A stretch of 64,000 nt of DNA, from contig NZ_FRAP01000003.1 in assembly GCF_900142365.1 (NCBI RefSeq), positions 1-64,000 of the forward strand, in the 5' to 3' direction. The stretch comes from Pseudonocardia thermophila (GTDB taxonomy: Bacteria; Actinomycetota; Actinomycetes; Mycobacteriales; Pseudonocardiaceae). Below are positions 1 through 8,521 of this stretch, piece by piece (position 1 is the stretch's first letter; the number at the start of each line of letters is the position of its first letter). A model generated the notes under the pieces. That model ran no database searches. It had not been told where the DNA came from and saw only the letters and a program-made list of their open reading frames with translations. The translations under genes were made by a program, and so were the position numbers.

Positions 1-19
1 ACACCCATAGAGTGGGAAG

Positions 20-280
20 TCATGTATAGTGACACCATCGCCCAACGGGGCGAGGTGGCCTGAACCTCAGCCTCTCGCGAACCCAGGACGGTTCAGGCCG
101 CGAGGAACGATCTTCCAGCCCGGCCTCGCCTTCGGCCCGGTACCGGCCGATCCACTTGCTCACCGTTGGCCGAGAGACCCCCAGCTGCTCGGCGATGCGC
201 GCCTGCGACCAACCGGCCAGATGACGCTGCACCATCAGCCGGCGGGCATAGACCGTGGTGCGGGCGTTACGGTGCGCCAT
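20..280 (-). pseudogene. IS481-type transposase N-terminal fragment
   Basis: The first ~60 residues form a helix-turn-helix of the type that opens IS481-family transposases (LAGWSQARIAEQLGVSRPTV, then an arginine-rich stretch ending EDRSSRP). After this the frame leaves the family pattern and stops, so the DDE catalytic core is absent and the product of 86 residues cannot transpose. The start ATG lies at 278-280 on the minus strand, preceded by an AG-rich stretch. It is a decayed or internally deleted insertion sequence. The family call rests on the HTH and the RSSRP signature only. Confidence 0.7.
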
Positions 281-398
281 GGAGGGCCTCCTGGGTTCGA
301 AGTAGGTGCCTCAGACACACCCACCTCGCCCGGAGGCCCTCCCCTCGTTCAAGCCGACACGCCGTCGAGCACTGACAACAACGTCCTGAGTCACTACA
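23..398. mobile_element. Possible internally deleted IS481-like element with related ends
   Basis: One end, read on the minus strand from 398, is TGTAGTGACTCAGGAC. The other, read on the plus strand from 23, is TGTATAGTGACACC. The two share TGTA and GTGAC with a two-base offset, as expected for diverged terminal inverted repeats. Only a transposase N-terminal fragment lies between them, giving a ~376 bp MITE-like derivative. Target duplications are not evident. Confidence 0.4.
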
Positions 399-400
399 CC

Positions 401-925
401 TAGTCGTCAAGGACGTGTTTCCGCTTGCCGGCCGTCTTGGAGGGAGCCGGCTCGCGACCTGTCCGCCCGCGCCGCCCCGACGAGTGCTCGCGTTCGCGAT
501 CGCGAGATCGGCCGCCGCGCGGTGCAGTCCGCCCGGTGAGGCTCGCCCGTACCACGCGGTGCGCAACGTTGCGCCGCGTGAGCGGGCGGAACCTGCACTT
601 CCGGGTAGGCCGGGCACGGCCCGGCGGGGCCGGGGATCGCCGATCGCCGGGTGGCTCTCGCGGGCGGAGCGATCCGGTGCGGTCGATCAGGACGCCGGTG
701 TGGTCGCGGAGCAGGTGCACGGCGTCGTCACCGGTATGACGACGATCGAGGAGGACGTCGGTCCGGGTGCCCGCGGTGCTGCGGACGGGGCGCCGAGGCC
801 AGTTGGAGAACGCTCGTCGCCAGCACGGGCGGCGGAGCACGGGTCGGCCGCTGCGGGCCCCAGCGGCCGACGAAGGATCGAGACGAAGGATCGAGGAGTG
901 CAGGTGCGCGGTGGAGCCGCGCCGC
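401..925. other. Non-coding or unrecognised stretch
   Basis: Several overlapping open frames exist on both strands, as is usual at this GC content. None has recognisable motifs, a convincing ribosome binding site or protein-like composition; the frames are arginine/proline-rich as in antisense shadows. No gene is supported. It separates the IS remnant from the first intact gene. Confidence 0.5.
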
Positions 926-1669
926 TCACCGCACCGCGCGGCTCTGGCTGAAGTACGCGGCGGCCGCCGGGCGCCACATGAAGACGATCGCGGCGATGAT
1001 CAGCAGCAGCTGCCCGATCGTCAGGATCGCCGAGACGGCGCCGAGTGCACCCGCAGAGAACTGCTGGATCACGGATCCGAACGAGATCAGCGTGAACAGG
1101 ACCGAGAGGGCGCCGAGAACGGTCAGCACGATCCGCGCCCAGTTCCGCCCGGCCCGCATCTTGAACACGAAGAGCAGGTAGAGAGCGAGGAAGATGAGTC
1201 CGACGACGATGCCGACCACGATGCCGATCTGGATGCCGAACCGCAGGTCGCTCTCGCTGAGTCCGGTCGGCAGCGGCTGGGCGGCGATCGCCGCGTCGAT
1301 CATCGCCGGCATCTGGATGAAGGCGATCACGGAGCTGATCAGGCCGACGATCACCGACGCGATCCACAGCTTGAACGAGGTCTCGACGTCCGCCGGCCGC
1401 TCGACCGGCGTGCCGTGGCCGGGGCCGTAGCCCGACTGGTCGCCGTTCGCCGGGTACGGCGAGTAGCCGTGCTGCTGGCCGCCGTACTGCTGCGGGCTCC
1501 CGTACTGCTGCGGATCGCCGTACTGGTTGCCGTACGGCGGGGGCTGCTGCTGGCCGTACCCGGGCGGCGCGCCCTGAGGCGGTCCGCCGTAGGGCGCGCC
1601 CCCTCCCTGCGGTGGACCTGGGGGCTGGCCGCCCCACTGGCCTGGTGGTGGTTGCGGAGGCTCAGTCAT
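926..1669 (-). CDS. Membrane protein with Pro/Gly/Gln-rich cytoplasmic tail
   Basis: 247 residues. Residues 1-85 are a low-complexity tail rich in Pro, Gly, Gln and Tyr (PPGYGQQQPPPYGNQYG-like). Four hydrophobic helices follow, in a layout common among actinobacterial four-TM hypothetical proteins. The C-terminus ends just after the last helix. Such tails occur on many actinobacterial envelope proteins, but no enzymatic motif is visible and the function is unknown. It is transcribed away from the hydrogenase operon, with ~215 bp of shared upstream DNA. Confidence 0.8.
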   Translation of the reverse strand: MTEPPQPPPGQWGGQPPGPPQGGGAPYGGPPQGAPPGYGQQQPPPYGNQYGDPQQYGSPQQYGGQQHGYSPYPANGDQSGYGPGHGTPVERPADVETSFKLWIASVIVGLISSVIAFIQMPAMIDAAIAAQPLPTGLSESDLRFGIQIGIVVGIVVGLIFLALYLLFVFKMRAGRNWARIVLTVLGALSVLFTLISFGSVIQQFSAGALGAVSAILTIGQLLLIIAAIVFMWRPAAAAYFSQSRAVR

Positions 1670-1886
1670 GGAGCGAACCGTAGAGGTGACGAGCGGTTTC
1701 GCCCAGTACCCGGACGGTCACCTCTGCCTCACCCGGGTCCGGACGCGGCGGAGACCGGTCGGGGGAGGCGGGCGTCCGATAGCTGTCGGCGGCACTTAGT
1801 CCTGGCGGCCGACCGGTACTACAACAGTGACGGCCACCACACCCGCCGATCCGTGCGCCCGCCGCGGCGCCATGAGGGGCGTACCG

Positions 1887-2966
1887 ATGTCCGCACCGAC
1901 CGACACCCAGGGCGCAGCCGGCGGGGTGGGTCCCGCCGCAGAGGCCCCCGTCCACATCCTCTGGATCAACGCCGGGCTGTCCTGCGACGGCGACTCCGTC
2001 GCGCTCACCGCGGCCACCCAGCCGAGCATCGAGGAGATCGCGCTGGGTGCCCTGCCGGGCCTGCCGAAGATCGCGGTCCACTGGCCGCTGATCGACTTCG
2101 AGAACGGGCCGGTCGGCGGCGCCGACGACTTCATCGAGTGGTTCTTCAAGGCCGAGCGCGGGGAGCTGGAGCCGTTCGTGCTCGTCGTCGAGGGCTCGAT
2201 CCCGAACGAGGCGATCAAGCCGGAGGGCTACTGGTGCGGGTTCGGCAACAACCCCGAGACCGGCCAGCCGATGACCACGAGCGAGTGGCTCGACCGGCTC
2301 GCCCCCAAGGCGCTGGCCGTCCTCGCCGTCGGCACGTGCGCCACCTACGGCGGCATCCACGCCATGGCCGGCAACCCGACCGGCGCCATGGGCGTGCCCG
2401 ACTACCTGGGCTGGGACTGGCGGTCGAAGGCCGGCATCCCGATCGTGTGCGTGCCGGGCTGCCCGACGCATCCCGACAACCTGGCCGAGACGATCCTCTA
2501 CCTGCTCTACCAGGCCACCGGCGCCGCGCCGATGATCCCGCTCGACGAGGCGCTGCGCCCGACGTGGCTGTTCGGCAAGACCGTGCACGAGGGCTGCGAC
2601 CGCGGCGGCTACTACGAGCAGGGCGACTTCGCCGAGGAGTACGGCTCGCCGCAGTGCCTGGTGAAGCTGGGCTGTTGGGGGCCGGTCGTGAAGTGCAATG
2701 TGCCCAAGCGCGGCTGGATCAACGGTGTCGGTGGCTGCCCGAACGTCGGCGGGATCTGCATCGGCTGCACCATGCCGGGCTTCCCGGACAAGTTCATGCC
2801 GTTCATGGACGCCCCGCCCGGCAGCCTCGTGTCCAGCGTCGCCAGCAGGTCCTACGGGAGCGTCGTCCGCAGGCTCCGCAGGATCACCGAGAAGAAGCTC
2901 GACACAGAGCCGAAGTGGCGCCGCAAGGGCCGTGAGCTCACGACCGGCTACGCGAAGGTCTGGTGA
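1887..2966 (+). CDS. hhyS: Group 1h [NiFe] hydrogenase small subunit
   Basis: Iron-sulfur electron-transfer subunit of a high-affinity, oxygen-tolerant actinobacterial uptake hydrogenase. The start chosen is ATG 1887, six bases after GAGGGGCG; an in-frame ATG at 1872 and an earlier frame opening are less well placed. 359 residues. The N-terminal proximal-cluster motif reads LSCDGD (Cys33, Asp36), where most families have CxGC. Three-Cys-plus-Asp ligation of the proximal cluster is known for group 1h enzymes. Other likely cluster ligands lie in GTCATYGG, CVPGCPTHP and the C-terminal Cys-rich block (GCWGPVVKCN, GGCPNVGGICIGCTMPGFPD). There is no Tat signal peptide, which fits the family. First gene of the operon, 7 bp before the large subunit. 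Confidence 0.95.
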   Translation: MSAPTDTQGAAGGVGPAAEAPVHILWINAGLSCDGDSVALTAATQPSIEEIALGALPGLPKIAVHWPLIDFENGPVGGADDFIEWFFKAERGELEPFVLVVEGSIPNEAIKPEGYWCGFGNNPETGQPMTTSEWLDRLAPKALAVLAVGTCATYGGIHAMAGNPTGAMGVPDYLGWDWRSKAGIPIVCVPGCPTHPDNLAETILYLLYQATGAAPMIPLDEALRPTWLFGKTVHEGCDRGGYYEQGDFAEEYGSPQCLVKLGCWGPVVKCNVPKRGWINGVGGCPNVGGICIGCTMPGFPDKFMPFMDAPPGSLVSSVASRSYGSVVRRLRRITEKKLDTEPKWRRKGRELTTGYAKVW

Positions 2967-2973
2967 GGACACC

Positions 2974-4782
2974 GTGACGACCACACAGCCGAAGCACTCG
3001 GGGACCGACCCGCAGTCCACCGGCCTCACCGAGATGTCCTGGGACCCGATCACCCGGATCGTGGGCAGCCTCGGGATCTACACGAAGATCGACTTCGGGA
3101 CCGGCCGCGTCGCCGAGTGCCATTCGACCTCGTCGATCTTCCGCGGCTACTCGATCTTCATGAAGGGCAAGGACCCCCGCGACGCGCACTTCATCACCAG
3201 CCGCATCTGCGGGATCTGCGGCGACAACCACGCCACCTGCTCGGTCTACAACCAGAACATGGCCTACGGGGTGCGGCCGCCGCACCTGGGGGAATGGATC
3301 ATCAACCTCGGCGAGGCCGCCGAGTACATGTTCGACCACAACATCTTCCAGGAGAACCTGGTCGGGGTGGACTACTGCGAGAAGATGATCGCGGAGACCA
3401 ACCCCGGGGTCCTCGAGCTCGCCAACCGCACCGAGAGCCCGCACGCGGCCGAGCACGGATACCGCCGCATCGGCGACATCATGCGCGCGCTCAACCCGTT
3501 CAGCGGGGACTTCTACCGCGAGGCGCTGCAGGTCAGCCGGTACACGCGGGAGATGTTCTGCCTGATGGAGGGCCGGCACGTCCACCCGTCGACGCTGTAC
3601 CCCGGCGGGGTCGGCACGCACGCGACCATCCAGCTGTTCACCGACTACTACGCCCGCCTCATGCGGTACGTGGAGTTCATGAAGAAGGTCGTGCCGATGC
3701 ACGACGATCTCTTCGACTTCATGTACGAGGCGATCCCGGGGTACGAGGAGGTCGGCAGGCGGCGGGTGCTGCTCGGGTGCTGGGGCTCGCTGAACGACCC
3801 CGATCACTGCGACTTCACCTACCGCAACATGACCCACTGGGGGCGCAAGATGTTCGTGACCCCGGGCGTCGTCGTGGACGGCCGGCTCGTCACCAACGAC
3901 CTCACCGAGATCAACCTCGGCATCCGCATCCTGCTCGGCCACTCGTTCTACCGCGATTGGGTCGACCAGGAGGTGTTCGTGACCCACGATCCGCTGGGCA
4001 ACCCGGTCGACCAGCGGCACCCGTGGAACCAGCACACGATCCCCGATCCGCAGAAGCGCGACTTCGACGACAAGTACTCCTGGACGATGTCGCCGCGCTG
4101 GTTCGACGGCACCGATCACCTCGCACTGGACACCGGCGGCGGCCCGCTCGCCCGGCTGTGGTCGACGGCGTTGTCCGGCCTGGTCGACTGCGGCTTCGTC
4201 AAGGCGACGGGGCACAGCGTCGAGATCAACCTGCCGCGCACCGCGCTCAAGCCCGAGGTGAGCTTCGAGTGGCGGCCCCCGGTCGACGAGCAGGGCCGAC
4301 CGCTCTCCAACGCCATCGAGCGCAACCGCGCCCGCACCTACTTCCAGGCCTACTCCGCGGGTGTCGCGCTGCACTCCATCGAGAAGGCGCTGGCCGAGGT
4401 GCGGGCCGGCAACACGAAGACCTGGGAGAAGTTCACCGTCCCCGACGAAGCGATCAGCTGCGGGTTCACCGAGGCGGTGCGCGGGGTGCTGTCGCACCAC
4501 ATGGTGATCCGCGGCGGCAAGATCGCGAACTACCACCCGTACCCGCCGACGCCGTGGAACGGCAGCGTCCGCGACGTCTACGGCACGCCCGGCCCGTACG
4601 AGGACGCCGTGCAGAACACCCCGATCTTCGAGGAGAACCCGCGGGAGAAGTTCAAGGGCATCGACATCATGCGGGCGGTCCGCAGCTTCGATCCCTGCCT
4701 TCCCTGCGGCGTGCACATGTACCTCGGCGACGGCCGCGCGATCCACACCACGCACACGCCGGGCGGCCTGAATGCCGGCTGA
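2974..4782 (+). CDS. hhyL: Group 1h [NiFe] hydrogenase large subunit
   Basis: Catalytic subunit that splits H2 at the NiFe(CN)2CO site. The GTG start at 2974 follows a GTGAGGAC ribosome binding site and gives 602 residues, a normal family length. The N-terminal nickel motif is RICGICGDNH, and the C-terminal one is DPCLPCGVH followed by about twenty more residues, the peptide expected to be removed by the maturation protease. The protease homolog is encoded 3 kb downstream in the same operon. It overlaps the NifU-like gene by 11 bp. With the small subunit it should deliver electrons from atmospheric-level H2 to the respiratory chain; that role is known for the family and inferred here. Confidence 0.96.
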   Translation: MTTTQPKHSGTDPQSTGLTEMSWDPITRIVGSLGIYTKIDFGTGRVAECHSTSSIFRGYSIFMKGKDPRDAHFITSRICGICGDNHATCSVYNQNMAYGVRPPHLGEWIINLGEAAEYMFDHNIFQENLVGVDYCEKMIAETNPGVLELANRTESPHAAEHGYRRIGDIMRALNPFSGDFYREALQVSRYTREMFCLMEGRHVHPSTLYPGGVGTHATIQLFTDYYARLMRYVEFMKKVVPMHDDLFDFMYEAIPGYEEVGRRRVLLGCWGSLNDPDHCDFTYRNMTHWGRKMFVTPGVVVDGRLVTNDLTEINLGIRILLGHSFYRDWVDQEVFVTHDPLGNPVDQRHPWNQHTIPDPQKRDFDDKYSWTMSPRWFDGTDHLALDTGGGPLARLWSTALSGLVDCGFVKATGHSVEINLPRTALKPEVSFEWRPPVDEQGRPLSNAIERNRARTYFQAYSAGVALHSIEKALAEVRAGNTKTWEKFTVPDEAISCGFTEAVRGVLSHHMVIRGGKIANYHPYPPTPWNGSVRDVYGTPGPYEDAVQNTPIFEENPREKFKGIDIMRAVRSFDPCLPCGVHMYLGDGRAIHTTHTPGGLNAG

Positions 4783-5278
4783 CCCGCTCGACCCGGTTGT
4801 CGTCGCCGAACGCATCGAGGAAGCCCTCGACCGGCTCGGTCCCCGGGTCCGCCCGGTCGGCGAGGACCTCGTGCGGCTGCTCCTGCGGTTCTACGGCACC
4901 GGACTGGAGCAGGCCGTCGCGATCGTGCGGGCCGCGGCCGGGGACGGGCTCGTTCACCGGCTCGCCGCCGACCCGCTCGTCGGCGGGCTGCTGGCCCTGC
5001 ACGACCTGCATCCGGTGCCGCTGCGCACCCGGGTCGAGCACGCGGTGGCGACCGCGCGGCGCCGCCTCGGTGCCCACGGAGCCGAGGTGGAGCTGCTCGG
5101 CATCGACGTCGACGGCACGGTCCGGGTGGCGCTGCCCGCCGCCGGGTGCGGCACCGCGACCGTGCGGGAGATCGTCGACGAGGAGGTGACCGCGGCGGCC
5201 CCGGACGCGGTGGGGACAGCGTTCGTCGAGCGCGCCGCCGAGCCGCCGCTGCTGCAGATCGGCGTTCGGCCACCGTGA
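4772..5278 (+). CDS. NifU C-terminal-domain-like protein of hydrogenase operon
   Basis: 168 residues starting at ATG inside the end of hhyL. Residues ~75-145 resemble the NifU C-terminal domain used in Fe-S cluster assembly. The usual CxxC pair is not intact: the region reads AAGCGTATV, with a single cysteine. NifU-like proteins are a regular part of group 1h hydrogenase operons, so a role in cluster delivery or subunit assembly is likely. The missing cysteine makes classical scaffold chemistry doubtful. No membrane segment. Confidence 0.75.
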   Translation: MPADPLDPVVVAERIEEALDRLGPRVRPVGEDLVRLLLRFYGTGLEQAVAIVRAAAGDGLVHRLAADPLVGGLLALHDLHPVPLRTRVEHAVATARRRLGAHGAEVELLGIDVDGTVRVALPAAGCGTATVREIVDEEVTAAAPDAVGTAFVERAAEPPLLQIGVRPP

Positions 5279-5318
5279 GGGCACCGTCGTGGAGCACCGT
5301 CGTGAGGGCACCGTCGTG
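5277..5318. repeat. Short tandem repeat at a gene junction
   Basis: About three imperfect copies of GAGGGCACCGTCGTG (13-15 bp) span the end of the NifU-like gene and the start of the DUF5947 gene. Each copy supplies a possible GTG start with a GAGGG-like Shine-Dalgarno, so the repeat blurs the start of the next gene (5289 or 5316). Confidence 0.65.
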
Positions 5319-5918
5319 AGGGCACTGCGCCGGTTCCTCGTCACCGATCCCGTCCCGGCGGAGGTCGAACTGCGGTGCGAGCTGTGCGCGACCCCGCTGC
5401 CGCCCGAGCACCCGCACCTGGTGCAGGTGGCGCAGCGGCGGCTGCTGTGCACGTGCGGGCCGTGCGGGGTGCTGTTCGACAACCCCGGCGCCGGTGGGGG
5501 CGGGTACGCCCGCGTCCCCGACCGCGTGCTCACCGACCCGGGGTCCACCCTCACCGACGCGCAGTGGGACGCGCTGCAGATCCCCGTCGGGCTGGCGTTC
5601 TTCCTGCACAACTCGGTGCGCGGCGCTGTGGTCGCGTGTTATCCGAGCCCGGCCGGGGCCACCGAGAGCGAGTTGACGCTGACCGCGTGGGCGGACGGCA
5701 TCGGCGCGAGCGGGCTGGCGGCGCAGCTGGTGCCCGACGTCGAGGCGCTGCTGGTGCGGCGGGAGCCGCGGACGTGCCTGCTCGTGCCGATCGACGCCTG
5801 CTACCGGCTCGTCGGACTGGTGCGGCTGCACTGGCGGGGGTTCGACGGCGGGCAGGAGGCGTGGGCCGCGATCGACGACCTGTTCGCCGAGCTGGGAGGG
5901 CGGGCCCGGCCGTGCTGA
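5289..5918 (+). CDS. DUF5947 family protein, hydrogenase accessory
   Basis: 209 residues from GTG 5289; GTG 5316 (200 residues) is equally plausible because the tandem repeat upstream gives both a ribosome binding site. An N-terminal four-cysteine metal-binding motif is visible: CELCATPL, then CTCGPCG, suggesting a zinc or Fe-S knuckle at residues ~30-65. The rest is a globular soluble domain. DUF5947 proteins are found in group 1h hydrogenase operons of actinobacteria, but their exact role is not known to me. It overlaps the next gene by 7 bp. Confidence 0.8.
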   Translation: MEHRREGTVVRALRRFLVTDPVPAEVELRCELCATPLPPEHPHLVQVAQRRLLCTCGPCGVLFDNPGAGGGGYARVPDRVLTDPGSTLTDAQWDALQIPVGLAFFLHNSVRGAVVACYPSPAGATESELTLTAWADGIGASGLAAQLVPDVEALLVRREPRTCLLVPIDACYRLVGLVRLHWRGFDGGQEAWAAIDDLFAELGGRARPC

Positions 5919-6541
5919 CGTTCGCGTGCGTGGGGTCGCGGGCCGACACCCGCTCGGCCGGTCCGGCGATCACGCTCGATCTGCGCGTCGGCGACGGGAC
6001 GGGACGGCGCGTGCACACCGCGGCGCTGCGGGTGCAGCTGCGGATCGATCCGCGGCCGCGGCGGTACAGCGCGGCCGAGACCGCGCGGCTGGCCGATCTG
6101 TTCGGCGAGCCCGAGCGCTGGGGGGAGACGCTGCAGCCGCTGCAGCTGGCGACCGTGCCGGTGCTGACGCCGTCGTTCGTCGGGTCGGTGACGGTGCCGG
6201 TGACCGTGCCGCTCACCTACGACCTGGACATCGCCGCCGCCCGCTACCTGCACTCGCTCGACGACGGCGAGATCCCGCTCCTGCTGCTGTTCTCCGGCAC
6301 GCTGTTCTACGCGGGCGACGCCGGGGTGCAGGTGGGGCTGGTGCCGTGGCACGAGGAGGCCGCACACGGGTTGCCGGTGGGGGTGTGGCGGGCGGCGATG
6401 GACGCGTTCCACCCCGGTGGCGGCTGGGTGCGCCTGCGCCGGGACACGCTCGACCGCTTGAGCGCCTACCGCTCCGCGCACACCCTGCCCACCTGGGACG
6501 ACGCCCTGGAGCGCCTGCTGAAGGAGGCGGGTGATGGCTGA
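5912..6541 (+). CDS. DUF6084 family protein, hydrogenase accessory
   Basis: GTG start at 5912 with GGGAGGG 11 bp upstream; the longer open frame upstream overlaps the DUF5947 coding sequence and is not used. 209 residues, soluble, with a conserved-looking centre (PLTYDLDIAAARYLHSLDDG) and a tryptophan/proline-containing C-terminus. It matches the DUF6084 proteins that sit next to DUF5947 in group 1h hydrogenase operons. No catalytic motif is apparent. Its end overlaps the next start (ATG 6534). Confidence 0.8.
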   Translation: MLTFACVGSRADTRSAGPAITLDLRVGDGTGRRVHTAALRVQLRIDPRPRRYSAAETARLADLFGEPERWGETLQPLQLATVPVLTPSFVGSVTVPVTVPLTYDLDIAAARYLHSLDDGEIPLLLLFSGTLFYAGDAGVQVGLVPWHEEAAHGLPVGVWRAAMDAFHPGGGWVRLRRDTLDRLSAYRSAHTLPTWDDALERLLKEAGDG

Positions 6542-8405
6542 CCGGTTCGCCGAGGTCGCCGCCGTCGCGGACGCGGTGCTCCACGAGGGCTACCTGCTGT
6601 ACCCGTACCGGGCGTCGGCGCAGAAGAACCGGGTGCGCTGGCAGTGGGGTGTGCTGATGCCGCAGGGGTACGGCACCGAGTCGGGCGAGGCGTCGGCCAA
6701 CCGCACCGAGTGCCTGGTGGAGCTGCGCGGCGAGCTGCACGTGCGGGTGCGCTGGCTGCACCTGGAGCGGCGGACCGGGCGCGGGGAACCGTACGACGAG
6801 GGGACTCCAGGGCAGGCCGACGCGACGTTCACCCGGTCGCAGCTGCTCGCCGGTGCGGAGTTCGGGATCGTCGTCGACGCAGCGGAGCGCGTCGACGGGG
6901 ACGTGACCCGGACGCGGTGGCCGCTCACGGCGCGCGTCGCCGTCCGGGCCGAGGAGTTGCCCGGCCCGTACGACGTGCTGAAGCTGCGGATCGATGTCCG
7001 CAACACCGCCATCGCGGCCCCCGGGGCGAGCCGGGACGAGGCGCTGCGGGCCGCCTTGATCGGCACCCACGTGCTGCTCGCCGCCGACCCGGGCGCGTTC
7101 GTGTCGCCGACGGATCCCCCGGAGTGGGCACGCGGGTTCGTCGCGCAGTGCCGCAGCGAGCACCTGTGGCCGGCGCTCGCCGGAACTGAGGGCCGATCCG
7201 ACCTGCTGCTCTCCGCGCCGATCATCCTCGCCGACCACGCGGCCATCGCGCCCGAATCGGGCATCGAGCTGTTCGACGGGACCGAGAACGACGAGCTGCT
7301 GACGCTGCGCACGATGGTGCTGACGGACGCCGAGAAGGCCGAGGCCCGTGCGACCGATCCACGGGCGGCGGCGATCGTCGACGCCGTCGATGCGCTGCCG
7401 CCGGAGTACCTGGAGCGGCTGCACGGCGCGATCCGCACCCTGCGCGCCGTCGCTCCTGCAGCCGGTGAGGCGCCCCCGTACCCGGCCCGGGCCGGGTATG
7501 ATGATCCCGGCGCCGCCCCGGCGGGGGCCACCCCGTGGTGGGACCAGGACGCGGATGCCTCAGCCGACCCGGCGACCGACTCCGCGCTGGTCGGCGGGGT
7601 GCCGGTGGCGCGGGGGAGCGCGGTGGTGCTGCGGCCGCGCCCATCGGCGGACGCGCAGGACGCGTTCCTCGCCGGGTTGCGCGCGACCGTCCAGGCCGTT
7701 GTCCACGACGTCGACGGCGGGACGCACGTGGCCGTCTCGATCGACGGAGACCCGGCGGCCGAGCTGCAGCTGGCGCACGGTCGGTTCCGGTACTTCCGGC
7801 CGGAGGAGCTGGAGCCCGCGGCAGAAGAGCCCCGTCGAGCCCGGCGTCACCGTGATCAACAGGGCGATCCGACCACACCGAGGTCGTCCTCGTCGCCGGT
7901 GCGCGTCCTCGTGGCGGGCGTGGGGAACATCCTGCGCTCGGACGACGGGTTCGGGGTGGAGGTCGTGCACCGGCTGCTCGCCCGGGGCGGGCTTCCGGCC
8001 GGGGTCGAGGTCGAGGACGTCGGGATCCGCGGAGTGCACCTGGCCCACCGGCTCCTGGACGGCTACGCGGGCCTGCTGCTCGTCGACGCGGTGCAGCGCG
8101 GCAGCCCGCCCGGCACCCTGCACCGGATCGAGCACGACCTGATCGACGGAGCACCCGGGATGCTGGACGCGCACGACATGCGCCCCGACGTCGTCCTCGG
8201 CCTGCTGCACGACCTCGCCGCGGCCACCGGCGTCGAGCGGTCGGTCGGGCGGGTGCTGGTGCTCGGGTGCGAACCCGCCGACCTCGAGGACGGTATCGGC
8301 CTGTCCCCACCGGTCGCCGCGGCCGTCGAACCCGCGTTGGTCGCCGCCGATGAGCTGGTCGCGCTGCTGCTGGAATCCGCCGTCCCCGGAGGGAGTCTTC
8401 CATGA
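6534..8405 (+). CDS. Unknown hydrogenase-cluster protein fused to maturation protease
   Basis: One uninterrupted frame of 623 residues; ATG 6534 is 7 bp after AAGGAGG. Residues 1-~430 are an unknown soluble protein that ends in GRFRYFRPEELE. Residues ~456-623 are a hydrogenase maturation protease with the hallmark GVGNILRSDDGFG and later nickel-contacting acidic/His positions (DAHDM); such enzymes trim the large-subunit C-terminus after Ni insertion. The ~25-residue link is Arg/Ser-rich and encoded by a dispersed repeat (7852-7897). An internal GTG at 7899 could still start the protease alone. The two parts are usually separate genes in this operon type (family knowledge), so the fusion looks secondary. 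Confidence 0.85.
   Translation: MADRFAEVAAVADAVLHEGYLLYPYRASAQKNRVRWQWGVLMPQGYGTESGEASANRTECLVELRGELHVRVRWLHLERRTGRGEPYDEGTPGQADATFTRSQLLAGAEFGIVVDAAERVDGDVTRTRWPLTARVAVRAEELPGPYDVLKLRIDVRNTAIAAPGASRDEALRAALIGTHVLLAADPGAFVSPTDPPEWARGFVAQCRSEHLWPALAGTEGRSDLLLSAPIILADHAAIAPESGIELFDGTENDELLTLRTMVLTDAEKAEARATDPRAAAIVDAVDALPPEYLERLHGAIRTLRAVAPAAGEAPPYPARAGYDDPGAAPAGATPWWDQDADASADPATDSALVGGVPVARGSAVVLRPRPSADAQDAFLAGLRATVQAVVHDVDGGTHVAVSIDGDPAAELQLAHGRFRYFRPEELEPAAEEPRRARRHRDQQGDPTTPRSSSSPVRVLVAGVGNILRSDDGFGVEVVHRLLARGGLPAGVEVEDVGIRGVHLAHRLLDGYAGLLLVDAVQRGSPPGTLHRIEHDLIDGAPGMLDAHDMRPDVVLGLLHDLAAATGVERSVGRVLVLGCEPADLEDGIGLSPPVAAAVEPALVAADELVALLLESAVPGGSLP
7852..7897 (-). repeat. Dispersed repeat (GCCCTGTTGATCA family), copy 1
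   Basis: Read on the minus strand the segment contains CGCCCTGTTGATCACGG, the core also found at 20075 and 32311. Flanks resemble GA-rich arms (CGAGGACGACC). It lies exactly in the linker between the unknown domain and the protease domain of the fused hydrogenase protein. Confidence 0.6.
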
Positions 8406-8512
8406 AGACCGTGCTGCTGATCCTGCTCACCCTCGCGCTCGCCGTGGCGGTGGGCCTGATCGTCGCTTCGCGCGCCGAGATCAGCCGCTACCGCGAGATG
8501 AGCCGGATGTAG
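8402..8512 (+). CDS. 36-residue single-pass membrane protein in hydrogenase operon
   Basis: A tiny gene between the protease and hypC. ATG 8402 overlaps the stop of the preceding gene and follows GGAGGGAG. Residues 3-22 are a hydrophobic helix (VLLILLTLALAVAVGLI), followed by a charged tail ending YREMSRM. It matches the DUF6893-type small proteins that occur at this spot in group 1h hydrogenase operons (family name from memory). It may tether or organise the soluble hydrogenase at the membrane; this is inference. Confidence 0.75.
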   Translation: MKTVLLILLTLALAVAVGLIVASRAEISRYREMSRM

Positions 8513-8521
8513 GGGGCACGC

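Noticed and set aside
400..840. 146-codon minus-strand frame and overlapping plus-strand frames
   Set aside because: No motif, no ribosome binding site and arginine-rich composition typical of non-coding frames at this GC content.
1790..1805. CTTAG half-site before the hydrogenase operon resembling the cox palindrome
   Set aside because: Only one arm is present and the TAAG partner is missing; not enough to include the hydrogenase in the LysR regulon.
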